Assembly (NCBI RefSeq): GCF_000196515.1
Contig: NC_014248.1
Coordinates: forward strand, 3,352,001-3,416,000
Direction of reading: 5' to 3'
Length of the DNA: 64,000 nucleotides
Source of the DNA: 'Nostoc azollae' 0708
GTDB lineage: Bacteria > Cyanobacteriota > Cyanobacteriia > Cyanobacteriales > Nostocaceae
Position numbers and translations under genes: made by a program. Positions 28,967 through 38,487 of the stretch are shown in pieces (the stretch's first letter is position 1; every line of letters starts with the position of its first letter). Below the pieces are notes generated by a model. That model was not told where the DNA came from, did not search any database, and worked only from the letters and a program-made list of their open reading frames with translations.

Positions 28967-30376
28967 TCAATCTTTCTCAACACCTGTATGCACGGTTTTC
29001 ACCCATTTTAGACGTTTGGGACGTACTGACATCCGGGCGGTAGTGCTACTCATAACTACCAACCAATGCAACATATAAATACTACCGCGAATGGTTTGTA
29101 GAAGTAACACAAAATAGTTAGATGTTTTCTGATCTTGGCGTGTCCGCCTTAAACCAGCAAACATCCCCACAAAAGACATCGTAACTGACAGACCAGTTAC
29201 AGAGGTTAATACTGGTGGACGATGGCGAATTAGAGACATTAATAAATCTGGTATTGCTGCTGTGGGTAGGATATACATAATCAGGAGGAAAATCAGCAAA
29301 TCCCAGGTTTTCCGCGTCCCCATCCGGTTTTGAAGGATCAGATCCCAGTAATCTAAATAACGCTGATAACCACCTTCAGCCCAACGGTTACGTTGATGCC
29401 AAAGAGCGATCACATTTGTGACTCCTTCTTCTTGCACTGGGGGATAGAACATACATTCAATATCCCATTTATCCAGATTCAGGCGAATTGTCAAATCCAA
29501 ATCATCGGTGATGGTTTCCTCATTCCAGCCACCACAGCCATCCAAAGCTTGACGACGGACAAATTGACCATTACCCCGCAGTTCACCAAGACCACCAATA
29601 GTAGTCCGTTGTTGTTGAAACCAAGTATCAACAGCCATTTCTGCCATTTGTCCCTTAGTCCAAAAATTCTCCTTAGCGTTGGTGATCGCTTTTCGCACCT
29701 GCACCGCCCCCACCTGTTCTTTTTGGAACAAAGGCACTACCTGTAATAGTAAATCTGGGTTAACTTGGGCATCAGCATCAAATACCACAATAATATCCCC
29801 CTTTGTCATTGGTAGGACTTGATTTAAAGCTCCTGACTTACCACCACTATCCTCAGCAGAACGTCTGAACACCTTGAGGTGCTTGTATTCCTGCTTCAGT
29901 TCTGCCAATAAATGCGGCGTATTGTCCGTACTATTATCGTCAATAATCCAGACTTCATATTCCCCATTGGCATATTCCAGACTACAAAGACTCTTGACTA
30001 ATCTAGTAATAACTGCTTCTTCATTTTTTGCAGCCACCAACAAAGATACAGAAGGCAAATCTCCGTGTATTTCTTTGTGATGGTGGCGGGGTCTAGCAAA
30101 AATAATACCCAAGGCGTGAATACCAAGGATAGTTGTCAGTCCGAGAATGAAAATATAACCCCAGGAAACTAAATGCAAAGCGATCGTCCCACTCCAGACA
30201 ATAGTCAAGACCAGGGCGGCTTTGGGTGTACGTCGTTTAAATCGGTGTGAAAGTACAGACATAGCATTCGCGTCTTCCACTAACTCTTGTTGTGCTGATA
30301 GGTCAGACACTAGGGAGTTAAGAGGAGCAGAGGTTCCGTTATCAGAGTCGTTTTCCGGCCAGGAATTCGCTGGCAT
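28967..30376 (-). CDS. Family 2 membrane glycosyltransferase (processive type)
   Basis: This 469-residue inner-membrane enzyme transfers sugars from nucleotide donors to a growing polysaccharide or a lipid. Two membrane segments lie at about 52-95. The GT2 domain has the nucleotide-binding DD (146-147, IIDDNSTDN), DAD (200-202), TDDLD (290-294) and QRNRW (328-332), the last being the mark of processive enzymes. More membrane spans follow at about 358-445. The basic C-terminus is cytosolic. Product not determinable; it could be an exopolysaccharide or glycolipid. The frame is intact. A 44-bp palindrome lies 47 bp upstream of the start. Confidence 0.9.
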   Translation of the reverse strand: MPANSWPENDSDNGTSAPLNSLVSDLSAQQELVEDANAMSVLSHRFKRRTPKAALVLTIVWSGTIALHLVSWGYIFILGLTTILGIHALGIIFARPRHHHKEIHGDLPSVSLLVAAKNEEAVITRLVKSLCSLEYANGEYEVWIIDDNSTDNTPHLLAELKQEYKHLKVFRRSAEDSGGKSGALNQVLPMTKGDIIVVFDADAQVNPDLLLQVVPLFQKEQVGAVQVRKAITNAKENFWTKGQMAEMAVDTWFQQQRTTIGGLGELRGNGQFVRRQALDGCGGWNEETITDDLDLTIRLNLDKWDIECMFYPPVQEEGVTNVIALWHQRNRWAEGGYQRYLDYWDLILQNRMGTRKTWDLLIFLLIMYILPTAAIPDLLMSLIRHRPPVLTSVTGLSVTMSFVGMFAGLRRTRQDQKTSNYFVLLLQTIRGSIYMLHWLVVMSSTTARMSVRPKRLKWVKTVHTGVEKD

Positions 30377-30423
30377 AGTTAATTTGAGTAAAAACCAGTA
30401 TCTGTTTAAAGTTTACAATTCCC

Positions 30424-30467
30424 TTGTGAAGGTTAGCAAAATTCTAGAATTTTGCTAACCTTCACAA
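30424..30467. promoter_or_regulatory. 44-bp perfect palindrome upstream of the glycosyltransferase
   Basis: The half-site TTGTGAAGGTTAGCAAAATT is followed by CT and then the exact complement AG plus AATTTTGCTAACCTTCACAA. There is no loop. It lies 47 bp ahead of the minus-strand start at 30376, in the promoter or leader. It could be an operator or a transcribed hairpin. It might also be a dispersed palindromic repeat. I see no T-run on either side that would make a standard terminator. Confidence 0.6.
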
Positions 30468-30796
<329 letters not shown>

Positions 30797-31171
30797 ATGT
30801 CTATCGACCAACTCCCGCCTGTCAGCCAGCAACAAGCTACTGTATATCTACCGTACATCCAGCAAACCAAACGGAATTTCTTACCCTATGCCATCAGTCT
30901 TTATCAAAAGGGCTTTGTGGAAGGACACCGCAAAATAGAAGGCAGTAAGAATATTCCTTTTATTGCTACCTGGAACGTTGCCACCCTTCCCTCAGACCTG
31001 ACCCGCTGCCGAATCCAGTTTAATGGCAATGCTGAATTAAGTTATGAGGTCAGGATGGCCAGTTTTGAATTTATTAATTTTTTAATTGAACTAATGGAAA
31101 ATTATAAGCGCCAAAAACTTAGTGATTTCTCCACAACTTTTTACCGCAAACTACTGAGTATAGAAGATTGA
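30797..31171 (+). CDS. Conserved hypothetical protein
   Basis: An intact 124-residue protein that I do not recognise by function. It starts MSIDQLPPVSQQQATVYLPY and has an internal YQKGFVEGHRKIEGSKNIP and a hydrophobic helix FEFINFLIELMENYKRQKL near the end. It has no signal peptide and no motif of an enzyme family. Composition and codon pattern are like those of the intact neighbours, which supports a real gene. It is followed by a C-rich repeat tract and then the phosphotransacetylase-like gene on the same strand. Confidence 0.65.
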   Translation: MSIDQLPPVSQQQATVYLPYIQQTKRNFLPYAISLYQKGFVEGHRKIEGSKNIPFIATWNVATLPSDLTRCRIQFNGNAELSYEVRMASFEFINFLIELMENYKRQKLSDFSTTFYRKLLSIED

Positions 31172-31199
31172 ATCATAAGGCAAAAGGAACAGGGGGCAG

Positions 31200-31282
31200 G
31201 GTCAGTAATATATCCCCATCTCCCCCATCTCCCCCACCTCCCTCATCTCCCTCATCTCCCCCAATCCCCAATCCCCAATCCC
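31200..31282. repeat. C-rich tandem repeat tract
   Basis: Repeats of CATCTCCCC and then CCCAATCC fill the spacer between two plus-strand genes. They are low-complexity short tandem repeats of the kind seen elsewhere in this window (2211-2233, 39565-39590). Confidence 0.75.
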
Positions 31283-31346
31283 CACAGAAGCAATTTCTGC
31301 TGCTTCAGCTAAAATTAGGAAACACCTAGCTGGGTTCAACAGACTT

Positions 31347-32483
31347 TTGAAATTAGGAGTGCATGGCGTGCCAACATCTTTTAAATATTTGCTGATTGGA
31401 TCAATAGAGACTTACAGTGGTAAATCCGCAACAGTTCTAGGTTTGTCTGATCAGCTAAAGCAGAAAGGACTGGATATAGCCTACGGTAAACCACTGGGAA
31501 CTTGTTTGCACAATGCTGATGGGACTTTAGTCGAAGAAGATGTCCAGTTCATTACTCAAAACCTCAAACTGTCGGAAAACCACGTGGCACCGACTTTGTT
31601 GGCGTTGGATGAGGTCAGAGTCCAAAAACGGTTACGAGGAGAAGATCAAACTAATTATCAGCAGTCACTAATACAGCATTATTTAGAAGTACCAAGAGGT
31701 GATTTGATGCTGTTAGAGGGGGGTGGTAATTTAGCAGAAGGTAATTTGTTCGGCTTGTCTTTGCTGCAAGTTGCTCAAGTCTTAGACACTGCTGTGCTGT
31801 TAGTACATAGGTACGGATCATTGCTCTCCGTTGAAGCGCTATTGTCTGCCAAAAAACAGATAGACGATGCCTGTGGGAGGCAACGCCAACGCTTGATTGG
31901 TGTTGTGATCAATGAAGTTCCCACCGAACAATTAGAAGCTGGTAATAGTCTCTTACGTCCATTTTTGGAACAACAGGGTATTCCTGTACTAGCAATGCTA
32001 CCTAAAAGTGATTTACTCCGTAGTGTTAGTGTGGAAGAACTGGTAAAACAGTTAGGAGCAGAAGTTTTGTGTCGGAGTGATCGCTTAGATTTATTGGTGG
32101 AAAGTCTAGCTATTGGGGCGATGAATGTAAATGCGGCGGTCAAATATTTCCGCAAACGCCGCAATAAGGCAGTAGTTACAGGAGGCGATCGCGTAGAAAT
32201 TCAGCAAGCAGCTTTAGAAACCTCTACCCAGTGCCTGATCCTGACCGGACAATTACCACCTCCTGCCTTTATTCTCAATCGTGCGGAAGAATTAGAAATC
32301 CCGATTTTGTCTGTTGACCTCGACACCTTGACCACCGTAGAGATTGTTCATCGCACTTTCGGACAAGTCCGTGTCCACGAACCTCTAAAAGTAGAGTGCA
32401 TCTGCCAATTAATGTCCGAACATTTTGATATTAACCGTTTGTTATCTCAACTAGGATTAAACCCAGCAGCAGCTGTATCTTAG
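31347..32483 (+). CDS. Phosphotransacetylase-like protein (BioD-like P-loop plus DRTGG domain)
   Basis: This 378-residue protein has a dethiobiotin-synthetase-like P-loop domain (LLIGSIETYSGKSATVLGLS, with SGKS) and an acidic LLEGGGNLAEGNLFGLS core. A DRTGG-type C-terminal domain follows (VVTGGDRVEIQQAALETS, then LTGQLPPPAFIL). This arrangement is annotated as phosphotransacetylase family in cyanobacteria, but it lacks the acyl-transfer domain, so enzyme activity is uncertain. TTG at 31347 is the listed start; a GTG at 31368 (VPTSFKYLL) may be better. A HIP1 octamer is near 32186. Intact. Confidence 0.8.
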   Translation: MKLGVHGVPTSFKYLLIGSIETYSGKSATVLGLSDQLKQKGLDIAYGKPLGTCLHNADGTLVEEDVQFITQNLKLSENHVAPTLLALDEVRVQKRLRGEDQTNYQQSLIQHYLEVPRGDLMLLEGGGNLAEGNLFGLSLLQVAQVLDTAVLLVHRYGSLLSVEALLSAKKQIDDACGRQRQRLIGVVINEVPTEQLEAGNSLLRPFLEQQGIPVLAMLPKSDLLRSVSVEELVKQLGAEVLCRSDRLDLLVESLAIGAMNVNAAVKYFRKRRNKAVVTGGDRVEIQQAALETSTQCLILTGQLPPPAFILNRAEELEIPILSVDLDTLTTVEIVHRTFGQVRVHEPLKVECICQLMSEHFDINRLLSQLGLNPAAAVS

Positions 32484-32753
32484 TATTATTACTGACCCAG
32501 ATTACCAGTTAATCGCCAGCGTAAATCCTACATCTGAGTTGATTTGTGAGAATATATGCACAATCAACCTAATTACTTACAAATAATCGTTCAAGATTTA
32601 TACTAAGGACTTAGTGAAACGTTTCCATCAATAAACTTTTTGTTACTTAACGTTTCAATCCAGAAAACATAGCAATATGTAACTCTAGTTGGCTTCTCAA
32701 CTACACGCTGTTTGATAGAATATCTAGGTCGTTTAATCTGATCACCTCCATCT

Positions 32754-33257
32754 TTGAGCCAGTCAATAGACCTCATCAACCTTGATACATTAGCGCAAGA
32801 ACTGGCGACAATCCAGCAAACAGGTTCTAAACGAATTGCCTTGTTGGGTTCGCGTCACGTGCCAATTACTCATCAAAATCTAATTGAAATGATGACTTAT
32901 GCCCTAGTTTTATTGGGCAATCGTGTCATCACTTCTGGTGCTACAGGTACTAATTCAGCTGCTATCAGGGGAGCCACACGGGCTGACCCAAATTTGCTGA
33001 CAGTAATCTTACCTCAGAGCTTGGAACGCCAGCCATCTGAATCACGGCAGCAGCTAGAGCAGGTCATGCATCTAGTCGAAAATCCCAGTAATGATCATCT
33101 GTCTTTAGCCGAGGCCAGCTACCTGTGCAATAAGGAGATTGTTTCCCGTTGTCAGCAACTTATCTGCTTTGCTTTTCACGATAGCGGCACCCTGCTGCAA
33201 ACTTGTGGAGACGCAGAAGAACAAAGAAAAGTGGTGACACTGTTCTACTTTGACTAA
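32754..33257 (+). CDS. DprA/LOG-like Rossmann protein
   Basis: This 167-residue protein has a nucleotide-binding Rossmann pattern: RIALLGSRHVPITHQNLIEM, then GNRVITSGATGTNSAAIRGA with the SGxxGxxSxAxRGA motif of DprA/LOG-type proteins. Cyanobacterial homologues are labelled DNA recombination-mediator protein A. It is shorter than full DprA and lacks the SAM and winged-helix domains, so a role in DNA uptake is only possible. The start is TTG at 32754. Intact, stand-alone. Confidence 0.75.
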   Translation: MSQSIDLINLDTLAQELATIQQTGSKRIALLGSRHVPITHQNLIEMMTYALVLLGNRVITSGATGTNSAAIRGATRADPNLLTVILPQSLERQPSESRQQLEQVMHLVENPSNDHLSLAEASYLCNKEIVSRCQQLICFAFHDSGTLLQTCGDAEEQRKVVTLFYFD

Positions 33258-33428
33258 AGTGAAACGTAGTCTCCACATAGCTAATGATAGAGATGGGAAA
33301 TTACCATTGGGTATTGGGTAATGATTTTTCTAAATTACTCAGTACCCCTTCACAGCTAGAAATATTTGACTATATTTTTAGTAACTATAAACCCTTCCAA
33401 AATTCAACATTTCATATCTAAAATTTCT

Positions 33429-33920
33429 ATGGCTTCTACTTTTTCTTTTGACATTGTGAGCGACTTTGACCACCAAGAATTAGTTAATGCTATTGATCAA
33501 GTAGTACGAGATATCAAAAGCCGTTATGATCTCAAAGATACACAAACTACTGTCGAATTAGGCGAAAAAAGTATTACTATCAGCACCGATAGTGATATGA
33601 CCTTACACGCTGTACACAGCATACTGCGAGAAAAAGTAGCCAAACGTAACCTCTCCCAAAAAATCCTTGATTTTGGCAAAGTTGAATCTGCCAGTGGCAA
33701 TCGGGTCCGTCAAGAAATTACCCTCAAAAAAGGCATCAGCCAAGAAATTGCCAAACAAATTTCTAAATTAATTCGTGAGGAATTCAAAAAGGTGCAAGCT
33801 TCAATTCAAGGTGATACTATGCGGGTAACTGCCAAAGCTAAAGATGATCTACAAACTGTGATTCAGCGGCTGAAGCAAGAAGATTTTCCTGTCGCTTTAC
33901 AATTTACAAACTATCGTTAG
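33429..33920 (+). CDS. YajQ family nucleotide-binding protein
   Basis: This is a 163-residue YajQ/DUF520 protein. The start ATG at 33429 ([20 protein letters not shown]) matches the family; the open frame runs 21 codons further up but without conserved sequence. Two ferredoxin-like repeats are visible: [20 protein letters not shown], then [13 protein letters not shown], and the closing [20 protein letters not shown] with [11 protein letters not shown]. Some members bind cyclic di-GMP; binding here is not proven by sequence. Intact. Confidence 0.9.
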   Translation: MASTFSFDIVSDFDHQELVNAIDQVVRDIKSRYDLKDTQTTVELGEKSITISTDSDMTLHAVHSILREKVAKRNLSQKILDFGKVESASGNRVRQEITLKKGISQEIAKQISKLIREEFKKVQASIQGDTMRVTAKAKDDLQTVIQRLKQEDFPVALQFTNYR

Positions 33921-34054
33921 AGACTGGACTGGGCACTGGGGAGGACAATATAGTTCTTGAGCATGGTCAGTTATCAGGATATATGGTGAGGTTTAGAGTG
34001 AATAGCCTCTCTCTTTTCCCTCAAACTCACAATTTTTAGCTTGACATACCACTA

Positions 34055-34691
34055 GTTCGGTGAAGATCGCGCATAGCTAACATCCAAGGCTTCGGCAATA
34101 TGTGGCACCAAGGCGGGAAAAAAGTCATCTCCAGTCACTGTGGCGGTTCCTGCTACCCATTTTTGCAGTGTTAATTCAGCCCGTTGGCGTTCGTTCTCTT
34201 AGTTCTTGCTGTAATTTTTGGTGGGTGGTAGCTTGCTAAAGAGCGATCGCCAGTTGTATTGTTAACAGTTGCAATAGTTCAATTTCTGATTCTTGATACT
34301 GAGGAGGATGCTGGCTTTCGGTGACTTTGAGAAAGCTCCACAGTTCATCACGACATAGAAGCGGCATCAAAATCTTGGCACGAATCTGGAGGTTAATCAA
34401 CATATCGCAGTGACAGTCTGACATTTCAGTTGTGTAGATATCTGACACAATACGAATCTTTCCTTGGCGATACATCTAAACTAGCTGTTGCCGAAAACAT
34501 TGTTCTTGAATTTGTTGTGCTAGCAGAGACAGAGCCGAGTTTGTGGACTCAGCCACAGTGATTACTTTCCCATTGGCATCTAATTGCCAAATATTGACGC
34601 GCTCACAATTCAACAATGGGCGTATCTCTTCCACAGTCGTGTCTAGAATCGTTTGCAAACTCAAGGATGATCGAATTTGGGTAGCAACCAC
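34055..34691 (-). pseudogene. Multi-GAF sensor protein remnant
   Basis: The minus strand shows a GAF domain: SLQTILDTTVEEIRPLLNCE, then RVNIWQLDANGKVITVAEST. An in-frame stop (QQLV*) follows at 34476, then RQGKIRIVSDIYTTEMSD and LLQLLTIQLAIAL. After another stop and a shift, the start of a second GAF domain appears (VAGTATVTGDDFFPALVPHI, AEALDVSYA). No kinase H-box or ATPase is left. It is a fragment of a phytochrome-like or hybrid histidine kinase. Confidence 0.7.
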
Positions 34692-34975
34692 TCAATACCT
34701 TAGCCAAAGAAAGAGTATGAAGAGAGGGCTAGCTCTGGCATTGTTGATCGTAAGACTTACTGTCGTGGTTTTCGATATGTTTGTGAAATGTTAAAAATGC
34801 TTCCGGAATAACCAGAGCCTATTTTATTAGCCCAAATTTTGGCCAAGCTTACCTCTCTTGGTCGTATTCACAATGTTTCTACATCCGTTGAACCCTTGTA
34901 AATTGGCAAAGGTATTGAGTGAATAAGCGGGAAAAGTTTGTATACTCTGATTTGTTAATCTTTAGTTCTGGCCTG
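34692..34975. other. Intergenic with unidentified coding remnant
   Basis: The plus strand at about 34745-34910 reads IVDRKTYCRGFRYVCEMLKM, LPE, a stop, and PEPILLAQILAKLTSLGRIH. It looks like a decayed protein tail, but I cannot assign it. No other structure is seen. Confidence 0.3.
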
Positions 34976-36214
34976 CTAGATTGACCAAATTTCCTCATCA
35001 TCATCTAATAAATTCTGTGCTGCTTCTAACATAGATGTGGCAAGGTCTTTTAAGTCTTCCCGATTATTTAAATAGGTTTTTAAGGCTTCCATGGGGTCAA
35101 TACTGCTGCTGGCACTTAATTCCGGAATGCGTGGTTTAGCCAACTGACTAACTAATTCTGGTTGAATAGTATATATATGCGCTGCACTTAAAGCACTATG
35201 GACAGAGGAATTGTCAATTAAATTTAACTGTTCCGATCCCAGTTTGTAAATCAGTCGAACTACGGTATCTTGCAGATCATGTTTTGCGATAGCCTTAAAT
35301 AATACTGCTTGAGGATCATTACTCTTAGATAAATCTACCTCAATGGTGCGAAAAGTCCGAACAGGTAAGGAGCAAAATTCCCACTCTACACTTCCCCGTT
35401 CCAATTCCACCATCACATAACCCTTATCTTCCTTCTCTTCACTAAAATCCACCCGTTCAATACTACCCGGATAAATCACCGGCGGGTCATTGGATTTATT
35501 TAAATTCTGGTGTCGGTGAACATGACCCAAAGCCACATAATCAAAACAAGGGCGTGTCAGCAAAGATAGAGGTAAAGTAAAACCCTTACCGACAGCCAAC
35601 AAACGTTCCGCACCTAAAGTTGCATTATCAGCCATCAAATGCGCCAACAGTACTGTAGGTACATTTGGGTCAAGTTTGCGAATTTCCCCTTCTAAAACCA
35701 CTTGTAACCGTTCCGTTAACATTTGATTAACATCAGCCATAGATAGACCTGCAGTTTCCTTGCGAGTCATCAAGGCAGAACGAGTTAACCAAGGAAGTGT
35801 AATTACTTGCACCATTCCGCTACGGGTTTGGATGTGGTGAGTTGTCAACTTATCACCGACTACAAACCCTGGTACACACAAAGTCCGGTAAATATTTAAA
35901 CTTGCACCTCCCACACCTTGGGAATGTAAGTCATGATTACCAACCAGCAGCACCGTCGGAATATCAGCATCTACCAAACGGCGAAATTGACTAGCAAAAG
36001 CCTCTTGCACATAAGGTGGTGGTGTAGCATCAGGAAAAGCATCACCGCCAAATATCACCATATCCACATTATCTGTTAAAGCTCGATCAATACACAAAGA
36101 TAAAGTATTAACAAAATCTTCCAATCGCGTATTCAAACCCGTCACCGGATTAATGCGTCCCTGGGAAAAACCGCTTCCTATATGAATATCTGAAAGGTGG
36201 AGAATTTTAATCAT
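34976..36214 (-). CDS. sbcD: SbcD-type DNA repair nuclease subunit
   Basis: This 412-residue Mn-dependent metallophosphoesterase belongs to the SbcD/Mre11 family, which with the SbcC/Rad50 ATPase opens hairpins and processes DNA ends. Phosphoesterase motifs are all present: LSDIHIG (I), IFGGDAFPD (II), VGNHDLHS (III), LLAHLMAD (IV) and LGHVHRHQ (V). The C-terminal capping region ends in an acidic DDDEEIWSI. No sbcC gene adjoins it in this window. The frame is intact and the start MIKILHLSDIHIG is standard. Confidence 0.92.
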   Translation of the reverse strand: MIKILHLSDIHIGSGFSQGRINPVTGLNTRLEDFVNTLSLCIDRALTDNVDMVIFGGDAFPDATPPPYVQEAFASQFRRLVDADIPTVLLVGNHDLHSQGVGGASLNIYRTLCVPGFVVGDKLTTHHIQTRSGMVQVITLPWLTRSALMTRKETAGLSMADVNQMLTERLQVVLEGEIRKLDPNVPTVLLAHLMADNATLGAERLLAVGKGFTLPLSLLTRPCFDYVALGHVHRHQNLNKSNDPPVIYPGSIERVDFSEEKEDKGYVMVELERGSVEWEFCSLPVRTFRTIEVDLSKSNDPQAVLFKAIAKHDLQDTVVRLIYKLGSEQLNLIDNSSVHSALSAAHIYTIQPELVSQLAKPRIPELSASSSIDPMEALKTYLNNREDLKDLATSMLEAAQNLLDDDEEIWSI

Positions 36215-36261
36215 AATTAGTCAGTGCTTATTAGCGATTAGTTATTAGTCATTAGTTATTA

Positions 36262-36430
36262 TACCTCTGACAGAATTAATTTTATGTTATAAAAGTGGAT
36301 TGTCTTTGTTGTAGCCAAAAGTTAGAGTTACAAGATTATGTTTGAATTAGCGATGGCAAATAACACTAAAAATACATAAGATCTAAATCTCTCTATCTAT
36401 CATACCACATAAACAATTTTGCAATAGGTC
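36262..36430 (+). repeat. MITE copy C (about 169 bp)
   Basis: It aligns with copy B from ACCTCTGACAGAATTAATTT to CAATTTTGCAATAGGTC, with the shared core TTATGTTTGAATTAGCGA. A TA follows at 36431. The left end is worn (ATACCTCT in place of AGACCTAT). It lies upstream of sbcD and downstream of nothing coding, so it is a neutral insertion. Confidence 0.85.
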
Positions 36431-36510
36431 TATTGATTTAGAATTAACCGCGATTTTCAATCACCCGATTTTGTTACAATTACGGACATATTTATTCATA
36501 CATCTTTCTA

Positions 36511-36680
36511 TGTTACAGCCAGGAAAGCCCTTAAAACAAAGTCCGCAATATGTAATAGAAGAAGAAATTGGTGCTGGTGGTTTTGGTGTTACCTATAAAG
36601 CAAAACATAAAGATTAGAATTTTACCCTTGTGATTAAAACTCCTAATCTAACAGTAATGCCAAATTAATATAAAGCTGCA
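36511..36680 (+). pseudogene. Serine/threonine protein kinase N-terminal fragment
   Basis: MLQPGKPLKQSPQYVIEEEI is followed by the glycine-rich ATP loop GAGGFGVTYKAKH and, after a stop (KHKD*), by LVIKTPNL, where the invariant Lys is expected. A second stop (MPN*) follows and homology ends within ~55 codons. It is the first lobe start of a Hanks-type kinase, the rest being lost. A short tandem ACAGATAAA-type stretch follows at 36715-36740. The rest of the spacer to 36885 shows only degenerate intergenic repeat sequence. Confidence 0.7.
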
Positions 36681-36885
36681 TGGAATAAAATATCAAGAAT
36701 AATTGACCGTAGATGAACGCAGATAAACACAGATAAAGATGGACAATCAAAATTCAAAACATCATACTTTCAAACAACATCCTGTCAATCCTCAAATCCT
36801 TCACCTCCTGATTCTGACAAAATATATAGATTAAGGTGCGTTACGCTGTCGCTAACACACCCTACTGTGAGTTCATGACCAATAA

Positions 36886-37590
36886 CTAAATGTGAATTCC
36901 ACACTCAGTTTTAGCAGTTCCCCTCCAACGTCCAGCGCGTTCGTCTTCACCATCAGCTACTTTGGTGGTAATGGGTTCATCACCAATACTAGGATACCCT
37001 TGGTCATGGAGAGGATTGTAAATTACTCCATGTTCAGCTACATAACCCCAGCTATCCTTGCGTGTCGAAGCAGCGATAGGATTTACTTTCAATCTTCCCA
37101 GATTATCTAATTCAAATATAGGCATATTCGCACGGGTAACAGCTTGGTCACGGCGACGGCCTGTAATCCAAGCTGTGGTGTTGAGTTCTTGTAGACCCCG
37201 TAGCAGTGGTTCAATTTTTGTAATTTGGTGGAATTTTGTAATATCTTCATCCCAAAGTGCTTCGCCATACTTAGCTGCAAAGGCTTTGCGGGAGTCTAAA
37301 TCGGGAGTTTTATAAGTTTGCAAATCTAGGTTATAGATTTCTTTAGCTTTAGCAACAAGTTCCAAGGTTTGGGGAAAGTGATATAAGGTATCGAGAAAGA
37401 TTACAGGAACTGGATGTTTGAGTTCAGTATAGAGAATGTGAGTAATTACCAAGTCATCGACGTTAAAGGCGCTGGTTTGTACCAGTCCTATAGGGACGTT
37501 TTCAATAGACCAAGCTAGGATTTCTTTGGGTGTTGCGGTTTCAAATTGTTGATTTAAGCGATCTAAGTCAAAAGCTATGGAAACTGTCAT
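36886..37590 (-). CDS. cysH: Phosphoadenylyl-sulfate reductase CysH
   Basis: CysH reduces PAPS to sulfite with thioredoxin in assimilatory sulfate reduction. Its 234 residues are of normal length for the PAPS type. Visible features are the nucleotide-binding core FNVDDLVITHILYTELKHPV, then VIFLDTLYHFPQTLELV, WITGRRRDQAVTRANMPIFE, and the catalytic C-terminal ECGIHI (Cys in residues 229-234). The cysteine pairs that bind an iron-sulfur cluster in APS reductases are absent, so PAPS is the likely substrate. Intact, single gene. Confidence 0.93.
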   Translation of the reverse strand: MTVSIAFDLDRLNQQFETATPKEILAWSIENVPIGLVQTSAFNVDDLVITHILYTELKHPVPVIFLDTLYHFPQTLELVAKAKEIYNLDLQTYKTPDLDSRKAFAAKYGEALWDEDITKFHQITKIEPLLRGLQELNTTAWITGRRRDQAVTRANMPIFELDNLGRLKVNPIAASTRKDSWGYVAEHGVIYNPLHDQGYPSIGDEPITTKVADGEDERAGRWRGTAKTECGIHI

Positions 37591-38258
37591 GATGATTCCC
37601 TAGAAAAGATATTTTTACCTTAATTAAGCTTTATCTTACCCTATAAAGGCACCTATCCCTGTCGATAATAGGGTATTGATTCTCTACGGATATCATGATT
37701 ATTTGAAATAAAGCTGCATAGAATCGGACTTAAAAAATAATTAATTAGGGTTTGCTGAAAAAGTCTTTTCCTAAGGGCTAGGAGTCAGGAGTCAGGAGGG
37801 AGAATTAGAAGGAGGTAAGAATAGTCTCGAATCTGGGAAAGTATTTGGCTTCCCTAGTACCGCAGGCAATCAATCGGTTTTTGATGGTTTCAAGGCTTAT
37901 TCCTTGCACCTTATTCACCTTTTCAACCCCTGAAACTCTTGATTTATACGGGCTCTCCGTTTATATGGCTTAAGTCCGAGCTACGCCATCAGTAAACCCT
38001 GATTACTCGTATACATGTACAAATAAATGCATTTAATATAATGAAAATGAGATTGACTATAACAAGTCAAGTTATATTAGTATGAGTATTGATATTGCGT
38101 ATTAATACGGGGATAATTTTATAAAGAACAATAAAGGGTATACTAAGTTCTTTTAAGCAATTTTAAGTTTTACTTGATTTCGCATAGATATATATTCCTT
38201 TATACAAATCCTGTTAAGCTTAACCTAAGGTTAAACATAATAAGCATTTTACTGAGAA
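37591..38258. other. Long spacer, no gene
   Basis: This 670-bp spacer holds an STRR tract (AGGAGTCAGGAGTCAGG at 37781-37797), an AT-rich leader with TAACCTAAGGTTA (38221-38233, an imperfect palindrome), and nothing else that I can identify. Read as protein, all six frames are short and unlike any family I know. Confidence 0.4.
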
Positions 38259-38363
38259 ATGAATAATACAAAATTACCAAATAGCTTGGGTCAATCTATA
38301 GTCATGGGTTTTTTAATCATTGTGACTAGTGCAGGGATCATCACAATCATGAGTATTTTTTAG
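38259..38363 (+). CDS. 34-residue single-span membrane peptide (candidate)
   Basis: ATG at 38259 opens MNNTKLPNSLGQSIVMGFLI with the hydrophobic run IVMGFLIIVTSAGIITIM and ends IF with a TAG. The polar N-terminus and one span resemble small thylakoid or membrane-complex subunits. A purine-rich GAGAAA sits directly before the ATG. I do not recognise it as a known Psb, Pet or Ndh peptide. It is the only open frame in a ~900-bp spacer and could be a chance ORF. Confidence 0.4.
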   Translation: MNNTKLPNSLGQSIVMGFLIIVTSAGIITIMSIF

Positions 38364-38487
38364 TAAAAGAACACGATCTACAAGTAGAAGGCAAAAGGCT
38401 CAAAGGCAAATAATTAGGTAATAGGAGCGTGGGTAGATGGAGAAAATAACCTATTTATTGCCTATTGCCTTTTCCTACTGATAACTG

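Noticed and set aside
36511-36680. A functional small kinase-like protein
   Set aside because: Only the ATP-loop region remains, with two stops, and no catalytic HRD or DFG motifs follow.
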